From Porticoccus sp041592135 (GTDB lineage Bacteria; Pseudomonadota; Gammaproteobacteria; Pseudomonadales; Porticoccaceae): DNA of 5,806 bases. Both the position numbers and the translations under genes were made by a program. The first letter of the stretch is position 1. Every line of letters starts with the position of its first letter. Below are positions 1 to 5,563 of the stretch, piece by piece. The notes below the pieces were generated by a model. It searched no databases, was not told the origin of the DNA, and was given only the letters and a program-made list of their open reading frames with translations. The stretch lies in the NCBI GenBank assembly GCA_041592135.1, contig JBFHQR010000144.1; one strand, written 5' to 3'.

Positions 1-62
1 CTAATTTGATTACCACTGCTGGAGGTCATTTTTGCTTCCAGCGAGGCGGAATGAGCGTGGTT

Positions 63-180
63 TAGTTATTCTAAATGAGCGAATGACAACAACGCTGGGG
101 GCAAAAATGGCCCCAGCCCTTCGGGTTGCGGCTAAAAAAGCCGCCACTCGTCGTTGCTCGTCACTCAGTTAGAACCACTA
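63..180. repeat. Internal imperfect inverted repeat of the MITE-like element
   Basis: Positions 63-94 are complementary to 149-180 at 23 of 32 positions without gaps. Between the arms are two tight hairpins: GCTGGGG/CCCCAGC (94-100 with 111-117) and GCGGCT/AGCCGC around an A5 loop (128-144). With the outer ends also complementary, nearly the whole element can fold back on itself. Confidence 0.6.
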
Positions 181-192
181 AATTCATTTCTC

Positions 193-214
193 GCGCCTAG
201 ATTGGCGCTTTTTT
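193..214 (+). terminator. Terminator-like hairpin inside the MITE-like element
   Basis: The stem GCGCC (193-197) pairs with GGCGC (204-208) around a six-base loop and is followed at once by six T residues (209-214). This is a short but canonical intrinsic-terminator shape on the plus strand. It may stop transcription entering the region from the left, or may simply be part of the element's architecture. Confidence 0.45.
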
Positions 215-300
215 AGTCACAACAGAGGCAATCAAATTAGTGTGAACAGGCCCTAGCTGATCAATGGGACACAGCTCGGTGAAAAAAATTCCAACAACTT

Positions 301-336
301 GCAATAAGAATGGGGCGGCGCACTTCACGCCACCCC
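301..336 (-). terminator. Intrinsic terminator of the hsp20 gene
   Basis: On the minus strand a nine-pair stem (328-336 with 312-320, one G-U pair) closes a seven-base loop. It is followed by ATTCTTATTG (311-302), a moderately T-rich tail. It lies 13 bases beyond the hsp20 stop codon, the expected place for the gene's terminator. Confidence 0.6.
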
Positions 337-348
337 GAACTCCCGGCT

Positions 349-806
349 TTACTCGCCCTGCCCGGTCTCCCGGGTCAGGGCGACATCCGCTTCGCCAATG
401 GCAATGGTTTTCGGCTTCATCGCCTCCGGAATTTTCCGCACCAGGCTGATCACCAGCAATCCGTTGCGCAGCGAGGCATCGGTCACTTCGATGTGATCGG
501 CGAGATTGAATTTGCGCGCAAAGGCCCGCCGGGCGATGCCCTGATGCAGAAAACGCCGGTCGGATTTGGCGGCGTCTTTCCTTCCGCGCACGGTCAGCAC
601 GCCCTTTGCCATCTGGATATCCAGTTCATTGCGTGCGAAACCGGCCACCGCGAGGGTGATGGCATAGCGGTTTTCATCGATCACTTCGATATCGTAGGGG
701 GATAGGCTGCGGCCTGGTCGTTGCGCCACGCCGTCTCCAGCAGCGGACCGAGACGGTGGCCGCCAATGGTGCAGCGGTAACGCGGGGTCAAATCTATGGT
801 CGCCAT
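349..806 (-). pseudogene. IbpA-type Hsp20 small heat-shock protein, frameshifted
   Basis: Small heat-shock proteins of the IbpA type are ATP-independent cytoplasmic holdases that coat aggregating proteins until the DnaK and ClpB systems refold them. The natural start is ATG at 806, with GGAG at 815-818 eight bases upstream. It opens with MATIDLTPRYRCTIGGHRLG, an IbpA-like N-terminus, and runs to AYPP. There one base is missing from a C run (five G on the plus strand, 697-701), so the frame diverts and stops at TGA 681-683 after 41 codons. In the next frame the match resumes exactly with YDIEVIDENRY. It continues through the alpha-crystallin domain (LAVAGF, ASLRNGLLVISL, IPEA) and a C-terminal IAI (I-x-I) anchor to TAA at 349-351. 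With one C restored the protein would be 152 residues, close to the family norm of about 140. Everything else is intact (promoter, RBS, domain, terminator), so the break is either recent or a homopolymer sequencing error. A TTG at 823-825 in the downstream frame lacks the natural N-terminus and is not a convincing start. Confidence 0.9.
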
Positions 807-871
807 AAAATATTCTCCATCGCAAGCCATATCAAAATGGTTGGCGAGCCACCAGGCATGGAGGACGCCTG
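803..871 (-). promoter_or_regulatory. Possible RNA-thermometer leader of hsp20
   Basis: The untranslated leader of about 65 nt holds a stable hairpin, CAGGC/GCCTG (867-871 with 853-857). Next to the gene it holds a weak interrupted one: 837-840 with 803-806, 829-832 with 810-813, and 824-826 with 815-817. The weak helix would bury both the ribosome-binding GGAG and the start codon. Strong upstream and weak start-proximal hairpins are the layout of ROSE-type thermometers known for ibpA-like genes, and a CUUGC lies opposite the ribosome site. The pairing was done by eye with no folding energy, so this is an inference. Confidence 0.35.
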
Positions 872-887
872 ATGTTCGTACGGACTA

Positions 888-914
888 ATTATGTGCGACT
901 AGAAAAAATTCAAG
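888..914 (-). promoter_or_regulatory. Sigma32-like heat-shock promoter of hsp20
   Basis: On the minus strand CTTGAA (914-909) is followed after 13 bases by CACATAAT (895-888). This resembles the heat-shock sigma factor pattern (CTTGAAA, 11-16 bases, CCCCATnT). The -35 is strong; the -10 keeps the AT-rich part but only some of the C run. The site lies about 80 bases upstream of the hsp20 start. A housekeeping promoter in the same place is possible, but TTGAAT to CATAAT would have a short 14-base spacer. Confidence 0.45.
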
Positions 915-961
915 GGGGAAAAAGGCTGTTATCCGCTGTGCTGGCCAAGGGGTGGCGACTG

Positions 962-1384
962 TCAGCGCACCACCAGCACGGAGATCGGGGCGAACAGCGC
1001 CACCTGGTGACTGAGGGTGCCAAAGGGCTGCTGGGCTGTATTGACACTGCGCGAGGCCATCACAATCAGATCGATATGCTTTTTGTCGCAGAAGTCGATA
1101 ATTTCCTGGGCGCGCTTGCCCACCTGAATATTTTTATCGATATGAACGCCGGGATATTCTGCCTGGAAGCGCTGTTGCCAGAGCGTCAATGTCTGGTCGG
1201 CTTTTTCCGCCAGTTTCAGATAAAACGCCTCCATCTCATCGTCTGTCTCACCACCCAGTTTTTCCAGCACATGCAACAGATAGACATTCCCACCGGACTG
1301 AACCGCCATGCCCAGCGCCGTGCGAATTGTTTTTTCACTCTTGTCGGCCAGCCCTGTCGGAACGAGAATATTTTTGAACATCAT
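962..1384 (-). CDS. Universal stress protein, UspA family, degenerate nucleotide loop
   Basis: The product is a single-domain Usp of 140 residues; E. coli UspA has 144. These cytoplasmic proteins usually dimerise and help survival in stress or stasis by means not well defined. The N-terminal strand MFKNILVPTG, the strand VYLLHVLEK (34-42), IDLIVMASR (104-112) and the closing strand ISVLVVR (134-140) mark the fold. The usual ATP loop, G-x2-G-x9-G-S/T, is degraded: both leading glycines are replaced (Ala110, Ser113) and the spacer is one residue short, though Gly122-Thr123 remains. Nucleotide binding is therefore doubtful. Two ATG codons lie in tandem (1382-1384 and 1379-1381), served by AGG at 1390-1392, so the start could be three bases further in. 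The gene sits upstream of hsp20 in the same direction, with no convincing terminator between, and is divergent from the oxidoreductase gene. The family call is secure; a specific symbol is not. Confidence 0.9.
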   Translation of the reverse strand: MMFKNILVPTGLADKSEKTIRTALGMAVQSGGNVYLLHVLEKLGGETDDEMEAFYLKLAEKADQTLTLWQQRFQAEYPGVHIDKNIQVGKRAQEIIDFCDKKHIDLIVMASRSVNTAQQPFGTLSHQVALFAPISVLVVR

Positions 1385-1453
1385 CGGTACCTGCTGTTTA
1401 CTTGTTGTGGTGAGTGCTAACTTGAGTCCGGCTGCGTTACCTCCCGCAGGAAA

Positions 1454-1482
1454 AGAATAGTCACAGAATACTCGCCATTCAA
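1454..1482 (-). promoter_or_regulatory. Sigma70-like promoter of the usp gene
   Basis: TTGAAT (1482-1477) and TATTCT (1459-1454) are spaced by exactly 17 bases on the minus strand; each matches the consensus at four of six bases. Transcription would start near 1447, giving a leader of about 60 nt. That leader begins with a small hairpin (CGCAG/CTGCG, 1445-1449 with 1432-1436). No other site in the 128-bp divergent gap is as good. I could not identify a convincing plus-strand promoter for the divergent oxidoreductase gene. Confidence 0.4.
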
Positions 1483-1512
1483 CGGATCCGATAGCGACAG
1501 GTGGAAATAGCG

Positions 1513-2520
1513 ATGCAAGCAGTGGTACTGGAACATACCGGCGGTCCAGACAGTCTGGTGATCCGGGAGATCGACAAACCATCCCCGGCGGCGGGGGAAG
1601 TCCGCGTCAACCTCAAGGCCAGCGCCCTGAACCGCCGCGATTACTGGATCACCCTGGGGAAATACCCAAAAATGCGCCTGCCCTGCGTACCGGGCTCCGA
1701 CGGGGCCGGCATTGTCGATGCCGTGGGCGTCGGCGTGAATCCAGGACTGCTCGGCGCCGAGGTCCTGATTTACCCGGCCATGGCCTGGGGAGAGGAGCAG
1801 GCATACTCTGGCCCCGATTTCCGCGTGCTGGGCATGCCGGACCAGGGCACCTTTGCCGAGGCCATCTGCGTCCCCGCCGGCAACGTCTTTGCCAAGCCCG
1901 CTCACCTCGACTGGTTTCAGGCCGCCGCCATGCCGCTGGCGGGATTAACGGCCTGGCGGGCGACCGTCACCCAGGCTGAAGTCAAAGCGGGCCAGCGGGT
2001 GCTGATTACCGGCGCCGGCAGCGGCGTTTCCAGCTTTGCCATACTCTGGTGCCTGTATCATGGCGCCGAAGTGTATGTGACCAGTGGCAGTGACGACAAA
2101 CTGGCTGCCGCCAGCCGCCTCGGTGTCGCCGGGGGCGAAAATTATCGCGACCCCGACTGCTACCGGAAGCTGCGCCAGCAGTCCGGGGGCTTTCATGTGG
2201 TGATCGACAGTGCCGGCGGCAATGCCGTCAACGCGTTGCTCGACACCCTGTTGCCCGCCGGGAGATTGGTATTTTTTGGCGCCACCCTGGGCAATCCCGA
2301 GCACGGCCTGGAGATGGCAAAATTGTTTTTTCGCCATATCCGCATTCAGGGCACCACCATGGGCAGCAATGCGGAATTTGCCGCGATGCTGGCCTTTGTG
2401 GCACAGCACCGGATAACCCCGGTGATCGATCGGGTATTCCCCCTGGCACAGGTGCCGGCGGCGCTGCAGCTGCTGGCCAACTTCGAGCAGAGCGGTAAAA
2501 TCCTGTTGCGCATTAGCTAG
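1513..2520 (+). CDS. Zinc-free MDR oxidoreductase (alcohol dehydrogenase / quinone reductase-like)
   Basis: This is a 335-residue member of the medium-chain dehydrogenase/reductase superfamily. It probably reduces or oxidises a carbonyl, enone or quinone substrate with NAD(P)H in the cytoplasm. It has the N-terminal GroES-like fold (MQAVVLEHTGGPDSL, ALNRRDYWITLGKYP at 38-52, PGSDGAG at 60-66), then the Rossmann fold with ITGAGSGVSSF (165-175), VVIDSAG, and a normal C-terminus, GKILLRIS. The catalytic zinc ligands of true alcohol dehydrogenases are absent: no Cys in the NRRD segment and PGSDGAG in place of a GHE motif. The four-cysteine structural zinc lobe is missing too. This points to the zinc-free quinone-oxidoreductase or YogA-like branches. 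ATG 1513 is chosen because GGTGGA (1500-1505) lies seven bases upstream and the protein then begins as homologues do; a GTG at 1501 is unlikely. The substrate cannot be told from sequence. The gene is divergent from usp. Confidence 0.88.
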   Translation: MQAVVLEHTGGPDSLVIREIDKPSPAAGEVRVNLKASALNRRDYWITLGKYPKMRLPCVPGSDGAGIVDAVGVGVNPGLLGAEVLIYPAMAWGEEQAYSGPDFRVLGMPDQGTFAEAICVPAGNVFAKPAHLDWFQAAAMPLAGLTAWRATVTQAEVKAGQRVLITGAGSGVSSFAILWCLYHGAEVYVTSGSDDKLAAASRLGVAGGENYRDPDCYRKLRQQSGGFHVVIDSAGGNAVNALLDTLLPAGRLVFFGATLGNPEHGLEMAKLFFRHIRIQGTTMGSNAEFAAMLAFVAQHRITPVIDRVFPLAQVPAALQLLANFEQSGKILLRIS

Positions 2521-2535
2521 GGCCTATTCGCCCTA
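2518..2535. repeat. Small inverted repeat overlapping the oxidoreductase stop codon
   Basis: TAGGGC (2518-2523) and GCCCTA (2530-2535) are perfectly complementary around a six-base loop. The TAG stop codon is the first three bases. TAGGGCCT at 2518-2525 also repeats the outer tip of the adjacent element (2534-2541), so this may be the remains of an older terminus. There is no T run, so it is not a typical intrinsic terminator. Confidence 0.5.
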
Positions 2536-2593
2536 GGGCCTGTTCAGACTAATTTGATTACCGAAGCATCCAAATTAGTCTGAACAGGCCCTA
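2534..2593. mobile_element. 60-bp palindromic MITE remnant or minimal element
   Basis: Two perfect 23-bp inverted repeats (2534-2556 and 2571-2593, tip TAGGGCCTGTTCAGAC) flank a 14-base centre. The left half, CTAATTTGATTACC (2549-2562), is identical to bases 1-14 of the window. The right half matches 233-255 with one mismatch. This is therefore the same family as the element at the left edge with nearly all internal sequence gone. The outermost TA on each side could be a TA target duplication. It lies between two plus-strand genes and would form a very stable RNA hairpin in any read-through transcript. Confidence 0.75.
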
Positions 2594-2654
2594 ATATTTT
2601 CGCGGGCACGGTAAACCCGGTAACATGTCCGCTGCCTCTGAGAGAACCATGTCC

Positions 2655-4007
2655 ATGTCTTCCCAGCGCGGAGTATTCTCCTCAAAAACAGGTTTTATCC
2701 TGGCCGCCTCCGGCTCCGCCGTCGGTCTCGGCAATATCTGGGGATTCCCCACCAACGCGGCCGAAAACGGCGGCGGCGCCTTTGTGCTGATGTATTTTGT
2801 ACTGGCGTTCTGCTTGGCCTATCCCGCCCTGATGGCAGAGCTGATTATCGGTCGTCACACCAAAGCCAATATGGTCCACGCCCTGCAAATCATTTCGCCC
2901 GGCCGCACCAGCAAAATCTTCGGCACACTGACCGGCGGCTACGGCATCCTGGTCGCTTCGCTGATCCTCAGCTTCTACAGTATTGTCGCCGGCTGGATGC
3001 TCGCCTACCTGCTCGAGCCACTGACCACCCTGGCGGGGCTGGATGACCTGTCCGACTGGCTGACCGGCAACAGCATTGCCCGCAATCTGTTATTTACCGG
3101 ACTGTTTCTGGTGCTGACCTGCTCGGTGATTGCCGCGGGGGTAGAACACGGCATTGAGAAATGGTCCTGCCGCCTGATGCCGGCCCTGCTGCTGATGCTG
3201 GCGGGCCTGATCGTCTATGTGCTGATGCAGCCCGGCGCCATCACCGGGCTCAAGTTGTATTTGATTCCGGATTTCAGCCAGCTCGGTGATCCGAAGCTGA
3301 TTATCAGCGCTCTCGGCCAGGCCTTTTTCTCCCTATCCCTGGGGGTGGGCACCATGCTGATCTACGGCTCCTACCTGCGCCCGGAGGAAAACCTGCCCGC
3401 CATGGGCGCCATTGTCACCCTGGTGGATTCCTCGGTGGCCTTCCTGGCCGGTCTGCTGGTGCTGCCCGCCCTGTTTGTGGCCCAGCAGCAAGGGCTGAAT
3501 ATTTACAGCGAGAGCGGCAGCCTGATGGCCGGACCCGACCTGATCTTCCAGACCCTGCCGGCACTGTTCGCCGGCATGGGCAAGGTGGGCACCCTGATCG
3601 CACTGGTCTTTTTTGCACTGATGAGTATCGCCGCGCTGACCTCATCGATCTCCATGCTGGAGGTGCCGGTCTCCTTCACCATTGAGAATCATGCCACCCG
3701 TCGCCGTTCGGCCACCTGGCTGGCGGGGATCGCCATCTTTGCGGTGAGCGCGGTGATTGTGGTGAATTTCACGGCACTGTTCGGGCTGGTGGTGACCCTG
3801 ACCACCGAGTATAGCCAGCCTTTGCTGGGACTATTGCTGTGCGTATTTGCCACCTGGGTATGGCACCGGGACATGATTCTGGAGGAGATTCGCAGCGGCC
3901 ACCCCGAAGTCGAATACAGCCTGTTCTGGAAAATCTGGCCAGGCTACGCAAAATACTGCTGTCCGTTACTGATCGCGCTGGTGCTTTCCCAGAGTCTGTC
4001 CGGCTAG
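2655..4007 (+). CDS. Sodium-dependent transporter, NSS (SNF) family, unusual gate
   Basis: This is an inner-membrane, LeuT-fold symporter that probably uses the sodium gradient to take up an amino acid or related amine. From ATG 2655 it has 450 residues and about 11 hydrophobic segments, the usual bacterial count. With this start the numbering coincides with LeuT in helix 1: Gly20, Ala22, Val23 and Asn27, the sodium-site residues, are kept in GSAVGLGNIWGFP. Helix 8 has AALTSS (326-331), carrying the second sodium site, and helix 6 has FFSLSLGVG. The gate Arg at LeuT position 30 is Gly30. Its Asp partner in helix 10 (LeuT 404) aligns with Val380 in FGLVVTLTTEYSQPL. MSSQRG is a common family start, and GAG at 2642-2644 lies ten bases upstream; ATG 2625 and ATG 2649 are in-frame alternatives, and 2625 has no visible ribosome site. 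The gene follows the 60-bp palindrome and faces the SDR gene across 69 bases with no clear terminator. The family is certain, the substrate unknown. Confidence 0.92.
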   Translation: MSSQRGVFSSKTGFILAASGSAVGLGNIWGFPTNAAENGGGAFVLMYFVLAFCLAYPALMAELIIGRHTKANMVHALQIISPGRTSKIFGTLTGGYGILVASLILSFYSIVAGWMLAYLLEPLTTLAGLDDLSDWLTGNSIARNLLFTGLFLVLTCSVIAAGVEHGIEKWSCRLMPALLLMLAGLIVYVLMQPGAITGLKLYLIPDFSQLGDPKLIISALGQAFFSLSLGVGTMLIYGSYLRPEENLPAMGAIVTLVDSSVAFLAGLLVLPALFVAQQQGLNIYSESGSLMAGPDLIFQTLPALFAGMGKVGTLIALVFFALMSIAALTSSISMLEVPVSFTIENHATRRRSATWLAGIAIFAVSAVIVVNFTALFGLVVTLTTEYSQPLLGLLLCVFATWVWHRDMILEEIRSGHPEVEYSLFWKIWPGYAKYCCPLLIALVLSQSLSG

Positions 4008-4076
4008 CCTCGCGACAACGACATCGACCTCAATAGGACAGCTGGTGGCAGGCAATTCAACAGGAGGGTACGGCGC

Positions 4077-4844
4077 TCAGAACGTGCCGCGGTAATTGCC
4101 ACCGTCCACCAGAATGTTCTGACCGGTGATATAGGCCGCCTGCTGACCGCACAGGAACGCACAGGTGGCGCCAAACTCCTCGATCAGGCCCAGTCGCCCG
4201 GCCGGCAATGTCGCAATATATTCATCACCAGACAGCCCGCTGCCACCACCGATCAGCGCCGCCGCGCCGCGGCCCCGGTCGGTATCGAACAGGCCGGGCA
4301 GCAGGTTGTTGATGGTGACATTGTGCCGTGCGGTATCCCGGGAAATGCCGGCCACAAAACCGGTCAGTCCGGAACGCGCACCGTTGGACAGCCCCAGCGC
4401 GCCGATAGGCTGCTTGACCGCCGCACTGGTGATATTGATGATGCGCCCGAAGCCCCGTTCGAGCATGCCGTCGAGGGTGCGCCGGATCATATCGATGGGG
4501 CTGTACATATTGCCATTGACGGCATCGAACCAATGTTGCTGGCGCCAGTCCCGGAAATCGCCGGGGGGCGGTCCGCCGGCATTATTGACCAGGATATCCG
4601 GTGTGGGACAGGCCGCCAGTGCCGCATCCCGCCCCGCTTCCGTGGTGATGTCCGCTATCACTGTCTCGACACGGACACCGGTGCTGGCATAAATTTCCGC
4701 TGCGGTCTGTTCCAGCACCTCCCGCTGGCGAGCGAGAATGGTTACCCGCACCCCTTCCGTGGCCAGCGCCAGGGCACAGCCCTTGCCCAACCCCCTACTG
4801 GCGGCACAGACCAGCGCACTTTTTCCGGCAATACCAAGATCCAC
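4077..4844 (-). CDS. Atypical SDR oxidoreductase, BKR-like, lacking the catalytic Tyr-Lys pair
   Basis: This is a 255-residue Rossmann-fold protein related to 3-oxoacyl-ACP reductases (FabG). Features in order are KSALVCAASRGLGKG (8-22, the cofactor loop, Cys-Ala where TG is normal), VNNAGG (86-91), NITSA with the usual catalytic Ser140, then LGLSNGARSGLTGF (150-163), and NNLLPG. A classical SDR has Tyr 13 residues after the Ser and Lys four further on; here these places hold Ser153 and Arg157. The pattern SN-x2-R with an imperfect cofactor motif is known in a BKR-like SDR subgroup, so it is a subfamily trait rather than decay. Classical hydride-transfer chemistry is doubtful. The start GTG 4844 is preferred: GGGGAG (4859-4854) lies nine bases upstream and the product then begins MDLGIAGK as relatives do; a GTG at 4871 is less likely. 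It lies 68 bases downstream of the HNH gene on the same strand and is convergent with the transporter. The substrate is unknown. Confidence 0.88.
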   Translation of the reverse strand: MDLGIAGKSALVCAASRGLGKGCALALATEGVRVTILARQREVLEQTAAEIYASTGVRVETVIADITTEAGRDAALAACPTPDILVNNAGGPPPGDFRDWRQQHWFDAVNGNMYSPIDMIRRTLDGMLERGFGRIINITSAAVKQPIGALGLSNGARSGLTGFVAGISRDTARHNVTINNLLPGLFDTDRGRGAAALIGGGSGLSGDEYIATLPAGRLGLIEEFGATCAFLCGQQAAYITGQNILVDGGNYRGTF

Positions 4845-4881
4845 GGCAACAGACTCCCCTACAAGCACCACAGGTTGCAGA

Positions 4882-4899
4882 GGCTAGCATGAATTAGCC
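4882..4899. repeat. Small hairpin between the HNH and SDR genes
   Basis: GGCTA (4882-4886) and TAGCC (4895-4899) form a five-pair stem with an eight-base loop in the 68-bp gap between the two minus-strand genes. No T run follows on either strand, so it is not a convincing terminator and the two genes could share a transcript. Confidence 0.3.
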
Positions 4900-4912
4900 T
4901 GAAAACGTGAGC

Positions 4913-5473
4913 CTACAGCCAGCGCGAGTTGCGGGAAAACTGGCCGCGCAGAAATTCCATCTGGTCACCGAGAATCCGTTTGGAATTGATCAGTGCCAGG
5001 TATTCCGCATTATTGGGCCTGAACGGCAAGGCCATCAGCTCCAGATTGGTTTCTTCCAGCAGGTGATTGGCCTTGTGCTGGTTGCAGCGGCGACAGGCGG
5101 AAACCACATTTTCCCATTTGTCGCGGCCGCCGCGGGAAGTGGGCACGATATGATCCCTGGTGAGCTGGGCGGCCGGGAAGGCGCGCGCGCAATACATACA
5201 CATGTAACCATCGCGGGCAAACAGCGCCGGGTTATTCAGGGGGGAATGGAGCCTTGGTCGCGCCAGCCGATCGCCGCCACAGGCGATGATGCTGGGCAGG
5301 CTGATCTGGGATTGCTTGCCGGTCATGCGGCAATAGCCGCCCCGCACCCGTTTGACCTCATCCCCCAGGGTCCAGACAATCATCTCCCTGGCAAACAGGC
5401 AGACCGCTTCCTGCCAGTCCAACCACTCTATCGGCTGGCCCGCCTGGTTCAAACGCAAAATTCTCGGTTGCAT
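4913..5473 (-). CDS. HNH endonuclease family protein
   Basis: This is a 186-residue protein with a zinc-stabilised HNH (beta-beta-alpha metal) nuclease domain. The N-terminal part, ILRLNQAGQPIEWLDWQEAV (5-24), is the strand-and-helix module that precedes the nuclease in a widespread family of chromosomal HNH proteins. The nuclease follows: Cys92 and Cys95 in CMYC, then LTRDHIVPTSRGG with Asp107-His108 as the metal and catalytic pair, WENVV with Asn122, and CRRCN with Cys127, Cys130 and Asn131. All expected zinc and catalytic residues are present, so it is probably an active DNA nuclease, but its target and role are unknown for the family. No RuvC domain, methylase or restriction partner is nearby. 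ATG 5473 is the natural start although its ribosome site is weak. The gene is downstream of a strong minus-strand promoter, but an intrinsic terminator lies between them, so its expression may depend on read-through or on an unseen promoter. The SDR gene follows on the same strand. Confidence 0.88.
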   Translation of the reverse strand: MQPRILRLNQAGQPIEWLDWQEAVCLFAREMIVWTLGDEVKRVRGGYCRMTGKQSQISLPSIIACGGDRLARPRLHSPLNNPALFARDGYMCMYCARAFPAAQLTRDHIVPTSRGGRDKWENVVSACRRCNQHKANHLLEETNLELMALPFRPNNAEYLALINSKRILGDQMEFLRGQFSRNSRWL

Positions 5474-5531
5474 TCAGAGGCTACCCCGCTGAGCTGTCCT
5501 AGCAAGCACTCGACTGATGAGCCAAAAGCAG

Positions 5532-5563
5532 AAAACCCCGCCAAACAGTTCTGACGGGGTTTT
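5532..5563. terminator. Strong bidirectional intrinsic terminator
   Basis: AAAACCCCG (5532-5540) and CGGGGTTTT (5555-5563) form a perfect nine-pair stem with a 14-base loop. The outer A and T runs give a T tail on either strand. On the minus strand it ends the RNA unit that starts near 5701. It lies 58 bases upstream of the HNH start codon. Confidence 0.8.

Larger units (their letters stand above)
1..255. mobile_element. MITE-like fold-back element, left tip cut by the window edge
   Basis: This is a non-coding element rich in inverted repeats. Its first 14 bases (CTAATTTGATTACC) pair with 227-240 at 13 of 14 positions. Its right end, 233-255, matches the 23-bp right terminal repeat of the element at 2534-2593 with one difference (G at 242 instead of C). 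By comparison with that copy, about 15 bases of the left terminus lie outside the window, so the full length would be near 270 bp. Inside it are stems at 18-23/37-42, 94-100/111-117 and 128-133/139-144. No transposase or other plausible protein is encoded. It fits a non-autonomous element moved in trans by an IS transposase; the IS family cannot be named from the ends alone. The call as a repeat element is firm, its mobility is inferred. Confidence 0.7.

Noticed and set aside
310..705. Plus-strand open frame of 131 codons opposite hsp20.
   Set aside because: It is antisense to the alpha-crystallin domain and has no recognisable protein features.
872..1420. Plus-strand open frame of 182 codons opposite usp.
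   Set aside because: It is antisense to a clear UspA-family gene, and its sequence shows no family resemblance or start signal.
1385..1512. Plus-strand promoter for the oxidoreductase, e.g. TTTACT with an extended TGCTAACTT.
   Set aside because: The spacer is only about 15 bases and the matches are poor; not strong enough to list.
2534..2593. Intrinsic terminator for the oxidoreductase gene.
   Set aside because: The palindrome is strong but lacks a T run, and its ends match the left-edge element, so a mobile-element origin explains it better.
4008..4076. Terminator between the convergent transporter and SDR genes.
   Set aside because: No GC-rich stem with a following T run was found on either strand in these 69 bases.
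4165..4892. Two long plus-strand frames opposite the SDR gene.
   Set aside because: Both are shadows produced by GC-rich codon bias; the SDR fold motifs are on the minus strand.
4907..5554. Plus-strand open frame of 215 codons opposite the HNH gene.
   Set aside because: It mirrors the HNH coding frame and extends through a terminator; the HNH zinc and catalytic motifs prove the minus strand is the coding one.
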